The notes beneath the pieces are model-generated. The model searched no databases. It was not told where the DNA came from and worked only from the letters and a program-made list of their open reading frames with translations. A stretch of 64,000 nucleotides of DNA from Euglena gracilis (taxonomy: Eukaryota; Euglenida; Euglenophyceae; Euglenales), in assembly GCA_039621445.1 (NCBI GenBank), contig CP154956.1:36464444-36528443 (forward strand), given 5' to 3'. Of the stretch, positions 1 to 10,736 are shown in pieces; the stretch's first letter is position 1, and the number at the start of each line of letters is the position of its first letter. The position numbers were made by a program, and so were the translations under genes.

Positions 1-501
1 CAACCGAATTTGCCATTGAAACGGGTGCGATGTTCAGGAACGACTAAACCCCTCCTTATAGTGCCTCGGGGCCAGTAGACCTGCGGGTCCAAATAATGCT
101 GCACCCCCCGCCAGATGAAGCGAGCGTCCAACAGTGCTGCACTCCCCCCAAAACATGGCAATGCGAAATGCGTAGCAGATGCACAAGGCGTGACACGTCA
201 CGCCTTATCAATCTGCATTTGTCATATGACACTGCAGAAGCGGAAGCAAACCAATCCGACAGGCTGGGAGCACCGGAGTAAACCTCGCTGGCCTCAGAGT
301 CGGACATTGAGCAGGAAAAAAGGGTGCCTCTGGTGATAGGCCGGGACTAAGAGGCGCATAGTCCAATAGTGCGGCAGGGTCCAAATAGTGCTGCACCCCC
401 CGCCGCCGGATGCGGCCGTCCAACGGTGCTGCAGTGCAATACTATTTGGGGTGTTTTTTTTAAAAAAGCCCACATCAACACCACCCAGGGTGGGGCTGGG
501 C

Positions 502-1115
502 GGGTACTTGTGCTGCACGTCGATGTCCCCCGCGATCGGCATCAGCTCCGTCTCCGCGAAGTCCCGCGCCGTCTTGCGGATCATCTGGTACTCCTCCGGC
601 AGGCTGTTCCACGACGACTGCAGGGCCGACCTCCTTCCGAGCAGTTGATGACTGCGACAGCAGCTGGTTTGGATGCGCAATTCTGCATACCGTACCTGTG
701 TCAACAGCACATTGAGGTGAGGGCTTTGAAATGCCATTCTCTGTCTACTGCGTTGGCTTCTTGCGTCAGGGATCTCCCAGGGATGCATCCCAAAATAAGA
801 GGACAGGAGGTTTACAAATCATAGTGCATGGGGAGCTGCACACACCTGCCTGCCCCTGGAAAGGCCCACCGGCTTTGCATCCACCCCAGCAGTTTTTGCC
901 CTGCATCAAACTCATGGCTTGGCAGGAATCGCTGAAAGTGTTGGCTGTACTTTGTGGCGTCTGAAATGGTGTCCTGTGAATGTTGGCATTCGGGCAGAAC
1001 ACGTGCATCGGTGCCGCCCCACCAGTCCGGCGGTCCTGGGTCGGGCCCTGGGAGTGAAGTGCCGCACGGCGCGGCTGGCGAGGGACCGGCTGGCAGCCCG
1101 AGGCAGAGGCAGCAT
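502..1115 (-). CDS. Second acyl-CoA dehydrogenase paralogue, 5' exons only (runs off left edge)
   Basis: Two exons match the first two of the complete gene at 6652-14529. Exon 1 (1115-1054) encodes a leader, MLPLPRAASRSLASRAVRHF, similar at its end to the other copy (RAVRHFT). Exon 2 (615-502, 114 nt) is the same length as its partner and encodes the same [20 protein letters not shown] stretch. The intron between them (1053-616) has the same non-GT/AG structure: TTCAC before TCC-CAGGGCCC and ...GGTCGGCCCTG-CAGTC before GTC. About 500 bp of the following intron resembles the corresponding intron of the other copy, apart from an extra block of about 100 bp. This is therefore a tandem duplication in the same orientation. 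The remaining exons lie to the left of the window, so whether the gene is intact cannot be judged. Its substrate range cannot be told from this part. Confidence 0.82.
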
Positions 1116-1488
1116 CGTGGCGGGGCGGGGCTGCGGTGGGGGGAGGGGGCTGGGCTGTGGCACTGGTGCACAGGGGACACCTGGTGGAGCCCCAGCGACC
1201 GGGTGACTCGCAACGGAGGGCGGGGCTAGTGCCACCGTCGAAGCCAGTGCCGGGGAGGGAGGGGGTGGCGCCCATCCGTGGCCCATCCATTAGCGGGGTC
1301 GGGCATGGGCTTGGGCGCTCCTTTTGCATAGCGAGTCACATACCACCCCGGGGTCTCGTGTTCCTCTCCGCCCCCATCACTTGCGCGTGCACAGCTGATC
1401 CCTCAGTCGGTGGGTGTCAGTGGTTGGAGCGGGATGGGATTTGGAGGAACACATCCAGGGCGCCACTCAGCTCCGATCCTGGCAGCTT

Positions 1489-4400
1489 CTTAGACGGCCG
1501 GGAATGCACTTTTCTTGTTGAGTCACAAAATTATGACAGTTTTAGTGAAAATGCGCATCCGCGCATTTTGGAAGCGGAGTGCGCAGGTGCGCATTCCGGA
1601 TGTCTTGATGCCTCTTCCAGACTGGGGGTAAACACCTTAAAAATGAGCTGTTTGGATATTACACGACCATAGGGACCACCCCCTTGTTTTCTGGTTCAAC
1701 TACGTATCGTGCCGTTTACAGCTGTTTCCCGACGACTGCGGTACAGTGCGTGGCTGGACTCACACTCGGCACACTCCACACGACATGCGGAACACGGACG
1801 ACGCACGCCAACCTGGACCTGGGTGTGCCACCTTGTGTTCACTGGTGCGTGCTGATGGCTCCTGGGGGCAGGGCCTGGCGAACCCAGGATGAGCATGGGA
1901 GGGAACTCCTTGCAGGCATGGAGACACAGCCCTCCCACGGTCAAAACAACAAGTGTATTACTGTGTGTCAAGGCCGAAGAATGCGCACCTGCGCATTTTT
2001 TGAAAACCTCAAAAAATGCGCAGGTGCGCATTTTTTGGAATGGACACAGGCTGTGGGAAGGGGGAATGCGCACATGCGCATTGATGTTGAAGGACACACT
2101 GGGTATGGCCAGTTGTTTGCCTGCCTGGAATCCGCGCTGTGCACCGCTATGATGTGGTTTCGGGCTTGCGGAACATGGGTGTGTGAGGGGGAGACGAACC
2201 AACAGAATCACCCTGGGCAACCATGTCGCTGTACCAGACCACACCCTGGAACACAATACCTGCAGCGGCGTGGAAAACCCTGGGCTCGGCGACGGCAGGT
2301 GTTAAGGCACGAATCCATGTCCTTCAGTGACAGGGGAAATGCCCCCTGCAGTGCAAGTCATTGAACAAAGCAGAATGTGCACCTGCGCATTCCACTTCAC
2401 CCGCTGCAGTCCAGTGCCCAGCCGAGCCTGCGCTGCTCTCATGAACGTGTGGAGCACAACAACACACAGGCAACCGTCCCCCACCCCGGCGGAGGTGATG
2501 GGCCGGTTGGTGCCAGCGTTGTCCGACCCCACGCCCCAGAGCGTGCATGGCAGCACACAGCCAATGGTCGCACTGAACAACCTTACGTTGGGCTGCGGTG
2601 CACGGTGCAAGAAGCACTGTGCCCGACAATTAGGGTCAACGCAGGGGTTTGTGTCTGGTTCCACACACAGTGCTCATGGGGTTGGCACCTCGAGAGCGAA
2701 ACACGCCTGTCACCACCTTCGGCATCATTCCCCCAAAACGGTCTGTAAACACAGAATTAATTCACAATCCAAATGGACTCAAAGAAGTGAACACCACTGG
2801 TCAGTCCTTACCCCAAAATTTCTTCAGGCCCCTTGAGATCGTGAGACAAGCAAGCCCATCACAACAAAAACTTGCCGATAAACCCAGGAATTTTTTCCAT
2901 TCTGCTTTTTCTGTGTATTCCACTGTGTCGTACCAAAGGGAAAACGGATGAGAAAGGGACTTCAATGCCCCAGGAAGTTCCTCAGTGACGGGCACCCTAA
3001 TCCCAAATGCGGTCAGTCTTTCATGGCATGAGTGAAAAGCCGGTGAATGCGCACATGCGCAAAAAAGCGTCCTGTGACTTTCTTTGAATGACTGCCACAC
3101 CGTCGAATATTTTCACTCTCAAGTGGGTATGCCACCACCCACGCCAACTCCCCCCGCCTGGCCTGGATTTGAAACCAGACGGCTGAAGTGTAGACCTCCC
3201 TGTGAGGATCCAATGGTGTCCGAGGACGAGGCAGCCCTGGTGCGAAACACAGCAGATGAGGACCACCACCTGTGGCCTTGCTGGCAACAAACATCACCCA
3301 CCACACAGAACCCTTTTTTATCATGAACTCAGAGTCGACGCACCAACACTGCAAACTACACAACCCTTGGCCGCTGTGAAGACCAGGGAAAGCACATGTG
3401 AACACACTTTCTCCACACACCCCATCCGCAATGGCTGCAGTCAAACATGGCACATCGGGGTGAATGCGCACATGCGCATTCCCTTCTTGTGTCTCTCCTT
3501 ACAGCACCCTGGTAGGAGGTTGCTGTACAGAGCCATGCCAAACAACTCAGTACACAAGGTGGAGGCACAGCCCAGGAGACGTACACCCTACTCTGGCGGC
3601 ATCCTCCTGTGCAATGAGACGCCTCTGAAATCGCTGACAAAAAGGCCAGTAGTGCACCATGGGGGTAGCCCTGTCACAATGCCGTGCTGGCACTGGGTTC
3701 AGGGGTGCGAGACACAGCTCCCCACAACACAGAGAATGCGCACCTGCGCACTCCCCCTCACGGAATGCGCAGGTGCGCACACTCCCCCCCCTTCCATACC
3801 CAGCACCCCATCCCAAACCTCACACCTGAACGCAGGTGGTCGCACATGGTGATGTGAGGTGATGCCTATGAGAAGGCACGTGCGGAGCAGATTGCGCGCG
3901 CCACTGGAGGGATGCTGTGCCTGCAAGTGTCAAGGAGGGGTGCAGTGCACTGTGTGGGATGGCAAACAGCAGGCAGCCTGAGGAGGGTGGCGAGCCCTCC
4001 CCTACAGACATCTGGTCTTGATTTAAACACACACACCCAGCCACTCTCTGAATGCAGAGTACACGTACACAACAAACATTCGCCATCGCCCCCTCGTGCC
4101 CTGCTTCCAGCACAGGGCACAGAACCTCCTCTCCACTCAAACTGCATAGACCACGGTACCCCCTTCCCACACCCACCCCCGGGAGCCACAATAACCGTCC
4201 AAAACTTCAGGAAAAAGCCGGGACGGGGAGGGGGGTGAATGCGCACCTGCGCATTCACTCGGCACCACAAAACAGGGGGGACAGCGACAGGTACAACGCC
4301 TTCACCTGACGAGGGTTCGTCCTCGTAAAACAGCGTTTTGTGTCGCACCTACTTCGTCAGACGGGGGTTTTCCCTCGGTCCGCGGAGGTGCTAAACCGTC

Positions 4401-4597
4401 ATTTTCAAAGCGAAAAAAGTCGGTTTGCCCAGGAAAAAACCCAGGTATTGAAGATAGTGGTACCCATTTTGGTACCAGGGGTTTCACTTGACGGGTCGGC
4501 CGCCCCGTCAAGTGATGGCGACACACTTGGTCACAAAAGAATGCGCAGGTGCGCAAAAAACCACCAAAAATGAAAAGTGCATTCCCGGCCGTCTAAG
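1489..4597. mobile_element. 3.1-kb DNA transposon, CTTAGACGG terminal inverted repeats, 5-bp target duplication
   Basis: Perfect 26-bp terminal inverted repeats (1489-1514 and the complement at 4572-4597) begin CTTAGACGGCCGGGAATGCA. They are flanked by the direct repeat AGCTT (1484-1488 and 4598-4602). No convincing transposase frame is seen. The inside carries about twelve palindromes of the form GCGCANNTGCGC. It lies between the two acyl-CoA dehydrogenase genes. Confidence 0.9.
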
Positions 4598-5929
4598 AGC
4601 TTGACCCCCCCCCCGTGCACGGCAACCCCGCAAACAAAGAGCATCCATGTGGGGAAGGCTCTCCGCCGAGCCGCGGATCGTATTCAGGGATGGGGGATGG
4701 GGAAAGGGGGGAAGGGGGTTGCGGCTCGCGGGTCGGTCCAAAGCTGGGGGGTGGCGAGAGGGGCGGGAGGGCCCCCGGAAGCCCCTTCAGGGGACTGCAA
4801 ACGGCGGGTGTTGGACTGGCAAAGAGAAGAGAGGGCCAGTCAGGCGGGAGGCGGGCAGGCGTTCGTCAGTGTGGTCCACAAAAAATGTGAACTCCAAAAA
4901 ATTCTTTTTGCGACAACCGGCAGAAAATGCCACCGTGGTGTCCACACCCGATGAAGGTCTGGAGGGGGCAGACACGTGCTCTGAGACGGCCGTGGGGCTG
5001 GCAGGGGAGGCACCGCCTGGGAATTGAGGTGGGGGTTTCTTCTTCCCCACCATCTCCGTCAGAAAAAATCCTCCCGTGTTGAGAAACTCATTTCCAATCA
5101 CTCAAAAACGACGCCATTGAGAAACCGGTATCCAAATTCCAGAAAACCCTACTCTCCCAAACAAATAAAATGAAAACTTTGACATTCTTTGGTTTTGCTG
5201 TGGCTGAATTTCTGAGCCTGGGTACTTTCAAGAGGCAATCTGTCTCCGATACACTTTTGCAATGCTGCTGCCTTAAGGTTGGGGTTACGTTTGTCAAATG
5301 GAAAATGGGGGTTTGGGCGCCCGGTGCCAAGAAATGATTGGGGCTTGCGTGGGGCGGTGGGCATTCCGCTGGCGGTGCATGCTGCTCGTTTGCATCTGCC
5401 ACTCTGGGGGGAGGGGGGCATTCTTTTCCAATGGGCTTTCACCATCCCCTCCAGGGCTTAGGCCGTGTGGGCCTAAAGATTGGCTGTCGTCATCCACTTT
5501 TTGGGCTGGGGAAACCCCAGGGGAGTCGCTCTTACTGAGCGACTCCCTTTTTCCCCCCTTGCACCACCCAGGGAAGCCTCCTCCCCAAACTTGAGGAGTT
5601 TGATTATTCTGTCTGAATATGGGCCCCCCAAATGTTAGACTCCCCAAGGGTCTGGACATCCAAAGGGACCGGGGGGTGGTGGAACGAACATATTGCACAG
5701 TGACGTTGCGGCCGCCACGACCAGCCGCAACCAGACATGAATGCCACCATTGAATTCCCACAGAGATTGGGACTGGCAATTGCAATGTGTGCGCCTCTTT
5801 GTGGTAAATTGGCCCCCACAGGGTGCCAGCGAACCAAATAGAACCTGCACGCACATGCGGGGGGGGGGACTGATTTTTTTGCCGTTTTTAAAAAAATTTT
5901 ACACAAGAATTTCCATATTTCCAGAATCA

Positions 5930-6139
5930 TCATGTTCCCAAAATTTCAAAAAAACTGATCCTTGGCATCCTTGGACCATCGCCCATCCACCCAAATTATC
6001 AAAAACTGTGTTTTTTGACTTTTTAATTTTGGACCCCGTTCAAGTCTCAGTCCGGCCCTTGGTCGGTCCTTTGGCCGAAAGGGGGGCGGTCTTTAAGAAA
6101 ATAAAAAAAAAACTTTCCTGTCCCTCAAGGACCGCCCTG
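5930..6139. mobile_element. Family A MITE, 3' half
   Basis: Shares CTTGGCATCC..GGACCATCGCCCATCCACCC and ends CAAGGACCGCCCTG at 6139; no left end. Between the two acyl-CoA dehydrogenase genes, about 500 bp beyond the ACADS stop. Confidence 0.7.
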
Positions 6140-6651
6140 GTTGAGTCTCGGTGTGTCTCCAGAAACCCTTTTTCGCCACCGAGCATGACAAGGTATTATG
6201 GGCACCTTTATTTTCTGACACCACGAATTTTTGCCCACCGGCAATTTTTTGGTGCAATTTTTGGCAGTTTTTTTGGCGCATGTTCAGTACGTTTTGCCTT
6301 CATGTTTCTGCATCATTTTTTTTCTCTGGCGGGAAAGGAGGTCTAAGTTTGCGGGGGGGGGGGCAGTTCAGTGCATTTCCAAACCAAGCAGTACCGTGCT
6401 TGCAGTTCCCAGCTGTCTCCACCCTCCGTTTTTTTTTAACAAAAGCGGTGCCTCCGGCACGGCTCTGCACCACCTGTGAAAGAGTGACCATAGCAACAGC
6501 CCCAGCGCAGCGTGATACTGCTGCGGGGGTTGGGGTTGGCGTTGGGACGACATCCGAAGAGAAGGGCAGAGGGGGCAGGGCCGCGTTGGCGCTCAGCAAC
6601 GCTCCGCGGGGCCGTTTGGGGCCCCGATGGCGGTGCCAGACCGGCGGCCCC

Positions 6652-7607
6652 TCAGTGGGCGCCGTGGCCGGGCGGCTTCGGCATCGCCACCGTCCGCCCC
6701 TCGTACTCCTTCAGCAGCCGGCCCGCGATGACGAGGTGCTGGACCTCGGACGTCCCCTCGTAGATCTCCGTGATGCGCGCGTCCCGGTAGTACCGCTCCG
6801 CCGGCATGTCGCTGACCCGGGCGGCGGCCCCTGGATGGGCATGTCCCGCCCACCTATCCCCAGACCCCCCGAAAACAGGACGGCCACTTTCTTTATTTTT
6901 TGTGTGTGTGCTGTTCAAAGCCTATAACGTGTTCGCCGAGGGCAGCCCCCACAACTCCTCAGAACAGTATTCCAGTAAATCGAGTAAACCTGCGACCCGA
7001 CGGCACCAATCACCGTCGCCATCACACACCACTGAGGACCCCGACACACAGAGAGGTGGGGCCGCCGGGCGTAGCCCATACCACCCAGGACCTGGATGGC
7101 CTGGTGGGCGCAGAACGTCGCCGCCTCGCTCGCCGTCAGCTTCGCCATCGCCGCCTCCTTCACGTAGTCGTCCCCGCGGTCCTTCGCCTGCGCCGCCGCC
7201 CACGTCAGCAGCCGCGCCGCCTGCAGCTTGCACTCCATCTGGCTCAGCTTCAGCTGGATGGAGGGCCACCGCCCCGCAGTGCCCCCCCCCCCCCCCCCCC
7301 GGCCCTATGCCCTAAACCCCCCCCCAAATAACCTGGCGGGGTCCTTGCTCCCCCCGCCCCCACCGCCCACCACCCTATTTCTGCCCATGCTGGGGATATA
7401 TATGGGAAGCCATGAGGAAGGGGACCCCCTCAACATGTTGGAGGAAAGAGTCTGGACACCACCCCCGACCACCTTCCTCTATACCGAAGGACTTCCCATC
7501 GATCCCTGGGCCATACCAGCAACCAGACCTTTACTAGTGGTAAAATTGCTTGTTCATGTGCGTGTACGTGTGTGTGTGTGCGTGTGCGTGTGTGTGTGTC
7601 TGTGTGT

Positions 7608-7649
<42 letters not shown>

Positions 7650-10600
7650 TGTGGGTGGGCGGATGGGTGGGTTTGGGCGTGTGGGTGAATGTCAATTGAG
7701 TCAGCCCAAAATGCCCCCCCCCCCAACTCATTACAGCCAACCCTGCCCCCAGATGAGCCCCTCCAATCCCCAGCGGGGCGATGGGTGGCGTACAGCTTCG
7801 AGATGGTTTGTCCAAACGCCTTCCGCTCCAGCGCAGAGGCAGGGCGGGGGGATGCCCGGGAGGACGGGGCCTTGGGTGTGTGGGAACGGTTCATCTTTAG
7901 GGAGGCGCCCTCGGAGGTCGGAGGACAGCAGAATAGGGGACGGGGGGAGGTTGGACACTTGGAGGAAAGCCTAACGTTGTTGTCGGCATGGCAAGTCGCA
8001 CGCTGTGGGCACCACATAGAAAGTGGCAGCCAAAGGCAACCGGAAGCAACCGGAAGCAGCCAAAAGCAGCTAAAAGTTACCAAAAATGGTCAAAAGTAGC
8101 CAAAACGGCCAGAAACAGCCAGAACTGGCCAAACATGGCCCAAAAAAATGGCCAAAAAAGCAGAAGTAGCCAAAAGTGACCAAAAAAAACGGCATAAAAG
8201 TGGCATAAAAGCGGCCAAAAGCGGCCCAAAAGTTGCCTAAGACACTCAAAAAGCAGCCAAGGCAGCCAGAAGCAGCAAGAAACAGCCAAAACTGGCCAGT
8301 GGTGGCAAAGTGGCCAAAATTGCCCCCTCCCCCCCCGCCCCGCCCTGGCCGTACTTGGCGGCACAGTCAATGCTGGCCTGGGCGATGCCGAGGGCCTGGG
8401 CGGCGATGCCCATCCGGCCGCCGTCCAGCGTCGTCATCGCGATCTTGAAGCCCTCGCCCGGCTTGCCCAGCAGGTTCTCCTTCGGCACCTGCACCCCCTC
8501 CAGGATGAGGTTGCCGGGCCTCCAGGACCACCACTCACCACCGCAAACACACACACACACACACACACACAGGGAGAGGTTTAAAAATTGCATTTATTGT
8601 CGAAATGATGAGTTACAGTTGCTAACTACAAAGTACAATATGACTCACTTCCCATAAAATTGTCGACCAGATACAATGACGAGTTGTTGAATCTATCTGA
8701 AATTGTTAGGTTTGCGGAATATTGGTGTGAAAAAAATAGAAAATTAGAGGGGAAAAGGCATCATTAATGAAAATAAAAAATATATATAAAATATAAGTAA
8801 AAGGCAACTAAACCCCCCAATTAGAAGCCCCCCCCCCGGGGCTACTATTTGGTCAGTCTGCGGAAAATCCGAGGGGGGGGCTTCCAATTGGATTATCCAA
8901 TTGGAAGCCCCCCCCCCCCTCGGATTTGGATTTGGATTCGGATTTGGATACCCTTTGTCCAAAGGAAAAACCTTTGGCCAGGGCCGATCTGGGGATCGAA
9001 CGGGGTCCAAATTTGAAGAAGAAAAAAATTGAAAGACGCATTTTTTCACATTTTGGATGGATAGGCCATTTTTCAAGGATACCAGATATCAATTCTGTTC
9101 CCGACGTCGACCTGTTTTTGTGGAGATTTTCAGAGTTTTTCACCATTTTTCGGAAAGTTTGGTCAACTTTGTTGGCCAGCTTGGTCGGGGGGGGGGGGGG
9201 CTGTCATTTGGAAATTTGGCAGGAAGCCCGGGGGGGGGTTCTATTTTGGGGGTTGAAATTTGAGGGGGGCTTCTAATTGGGAGGGGGTTTATTGGAAAAT
9301 GGCTGTTTCTGTCAACTTTGATAGAAGACAAAAATGGCTAATGTGGCGGCTATTGAAGAAGGAAAACCCCTCCCCTGGATCAGGCAGTCCTTAAAGAAAT
9401 TAAAATAAAAAAAACTCTGCTGTCCCAGCACATTCAATGCAAAATCCACAGGGAAAATGACCGAAAAAATTGGCCATATTTTGGCGAATGGGTCGGTAGA
9501 GGTACTTTTTGAGGCACCTCAAAAAACCTTAAAACCCTTTTTAAAAAAGGCTGTAAAATTTATGTCCAAAATGCCTTAAAAAACCTTGAAAACCCTTTTT
9601 AAAAAATCGAAAAAGATCCTTCTGGCAAAATTTTCGAAAATTTGAGCAAAAATGAAGTTGCAAAATCTCAGCAATAACAAGCCAATTCCGGGGGAAAAAA
9701 TGATTTCTCCATCACGGCAACATTCTTGATTCACCCAAACTCGAAAAAACAATGGGTTAGGATTAGGGTTAGGGTTGGGGTTAGAGTTAGGGTCAGGGTC
9801 AGGGTCAGGGTTAGGGTCAGGTTAGGGTTAGGGTTAGGGTTAGGGTTAGGGTTAAGGTTATGGTTAGGGTTAGGGTTAGGGTCAGGGTCAGGGTTAGGGT
9901 CAGGGTTAGGTTAGGGTCAGGGTTAGGTTAGGGTTAGGGTTAGGGTTAGGGTAAGGGTTTTAAAGTTTGGACCCGAGTTCGATGCTGGGACGGCCCTTGG
10001 ACTTCCCTTGGAAAAAAGACGCCTTAAACTTTGAAAATGACTTAAAAAAACTTTTTAAAAAAAACTCAATACCTTGAAAAAAAAATAACCAAAAAAACCT
10101 TAAAAGAACGCCTTGAAACCCTTAAACTTTTTATAAAATTTACGCCTTAAAAAATATTGCCCCCCCCCCGACGGGCCCACCGATTTCTGGCATCCTTAGA
10201 CCATTGCAATCCACCCAAAACGTCAAAAAATGCGTTTTTTTTTTGAGTTTTCAGTTTTCGACCTCGTTCAAGCCCAAGTTCAGCCTTGGCCGGCCCTTAG
10301 GCCCAAGGGCGGTCCTCAAGGGGTGGTCCTTAATGGGAAAAACAGAAAAATCCTGTCCCTTATAAACTGCCCTCTCCTGAACCTCGGACACCCTCACCCT
10401 GCCACCACCCCTAAAATGCAAAAAAAAAAAATCAGTTCCTGCTGTGGCGGCCCTGGCCGGTGTTCGAGGCGCGGATGCCCAGCTTGTCCTCCTTCTTGCC
10501 CACGGAGAAGCCCGGGGCAGTGGTCGGCACGAGGAACGCGCTGATCCCCTTGTTCTTCTTGCTCTTGTCCGTCGTCGCAAACACGATGGCCGCGTCCGCG

Positions 10601-10668
10601 TTGTGGGCGGACGTGATCCACGCCTTGGTGCCGTTCAGCACCCAGTGGTCGGACCCAGCCGGGGCCTG

Positions 10669-10736
<68 letters not shown>

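Larger units (their letters stand above)
1116..6651. other. Intergenic region between the two acyl-CoA dehydrogenase genes
   Basis: Holds the 3.1-kb transposon (1489-4597) and a family A half-element (5930-6139). Between 4600 and 5930 I see GC- and AT-rich non-coding sequence with no supported gene. No promoter or polyadenylation signal can be assigned with confidence. Confidence 0.6.
8516..10458 (-). other. Nonconventional intron 6 of ACADS, with telomere-type repeat inside
   Basis: Starts GGC-CAGGGCC after AACACC and ends near GGAGGCCC before GGCAACCTC. Ends are complementary, but the 3 + 5 spacing does not give the right frame, so the exact border is open. The intron contains a TTAGGG-type block, A/T-rich low-complexity flanks and two halves of a CAGGGCGGTCC-type element. 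Confidence 0.6.

Noticed and set aside
1684-2364. 226-residue plus-strand frame inside the 3.1-kb element as a transposase
   Set aside because: No recognisable motif; composition follows the palindromes, and frames are open on both strands.
3160-3185. tRNA-like B-box stretches (GGATTTGAAACCAGA; also about 29345 and 29405)
   Set aside because: No matching A-box or cloverleaf could be drawn; not called as tRNA or SINE.
7430-8083. 217-residue minus-strand frame as an intact gene
   Set aside because: Mostly GT repeat and intron; only the 45-nt segment 7834-7790 ([15 protein letters not shown]) is supported, as an ACADS exon.
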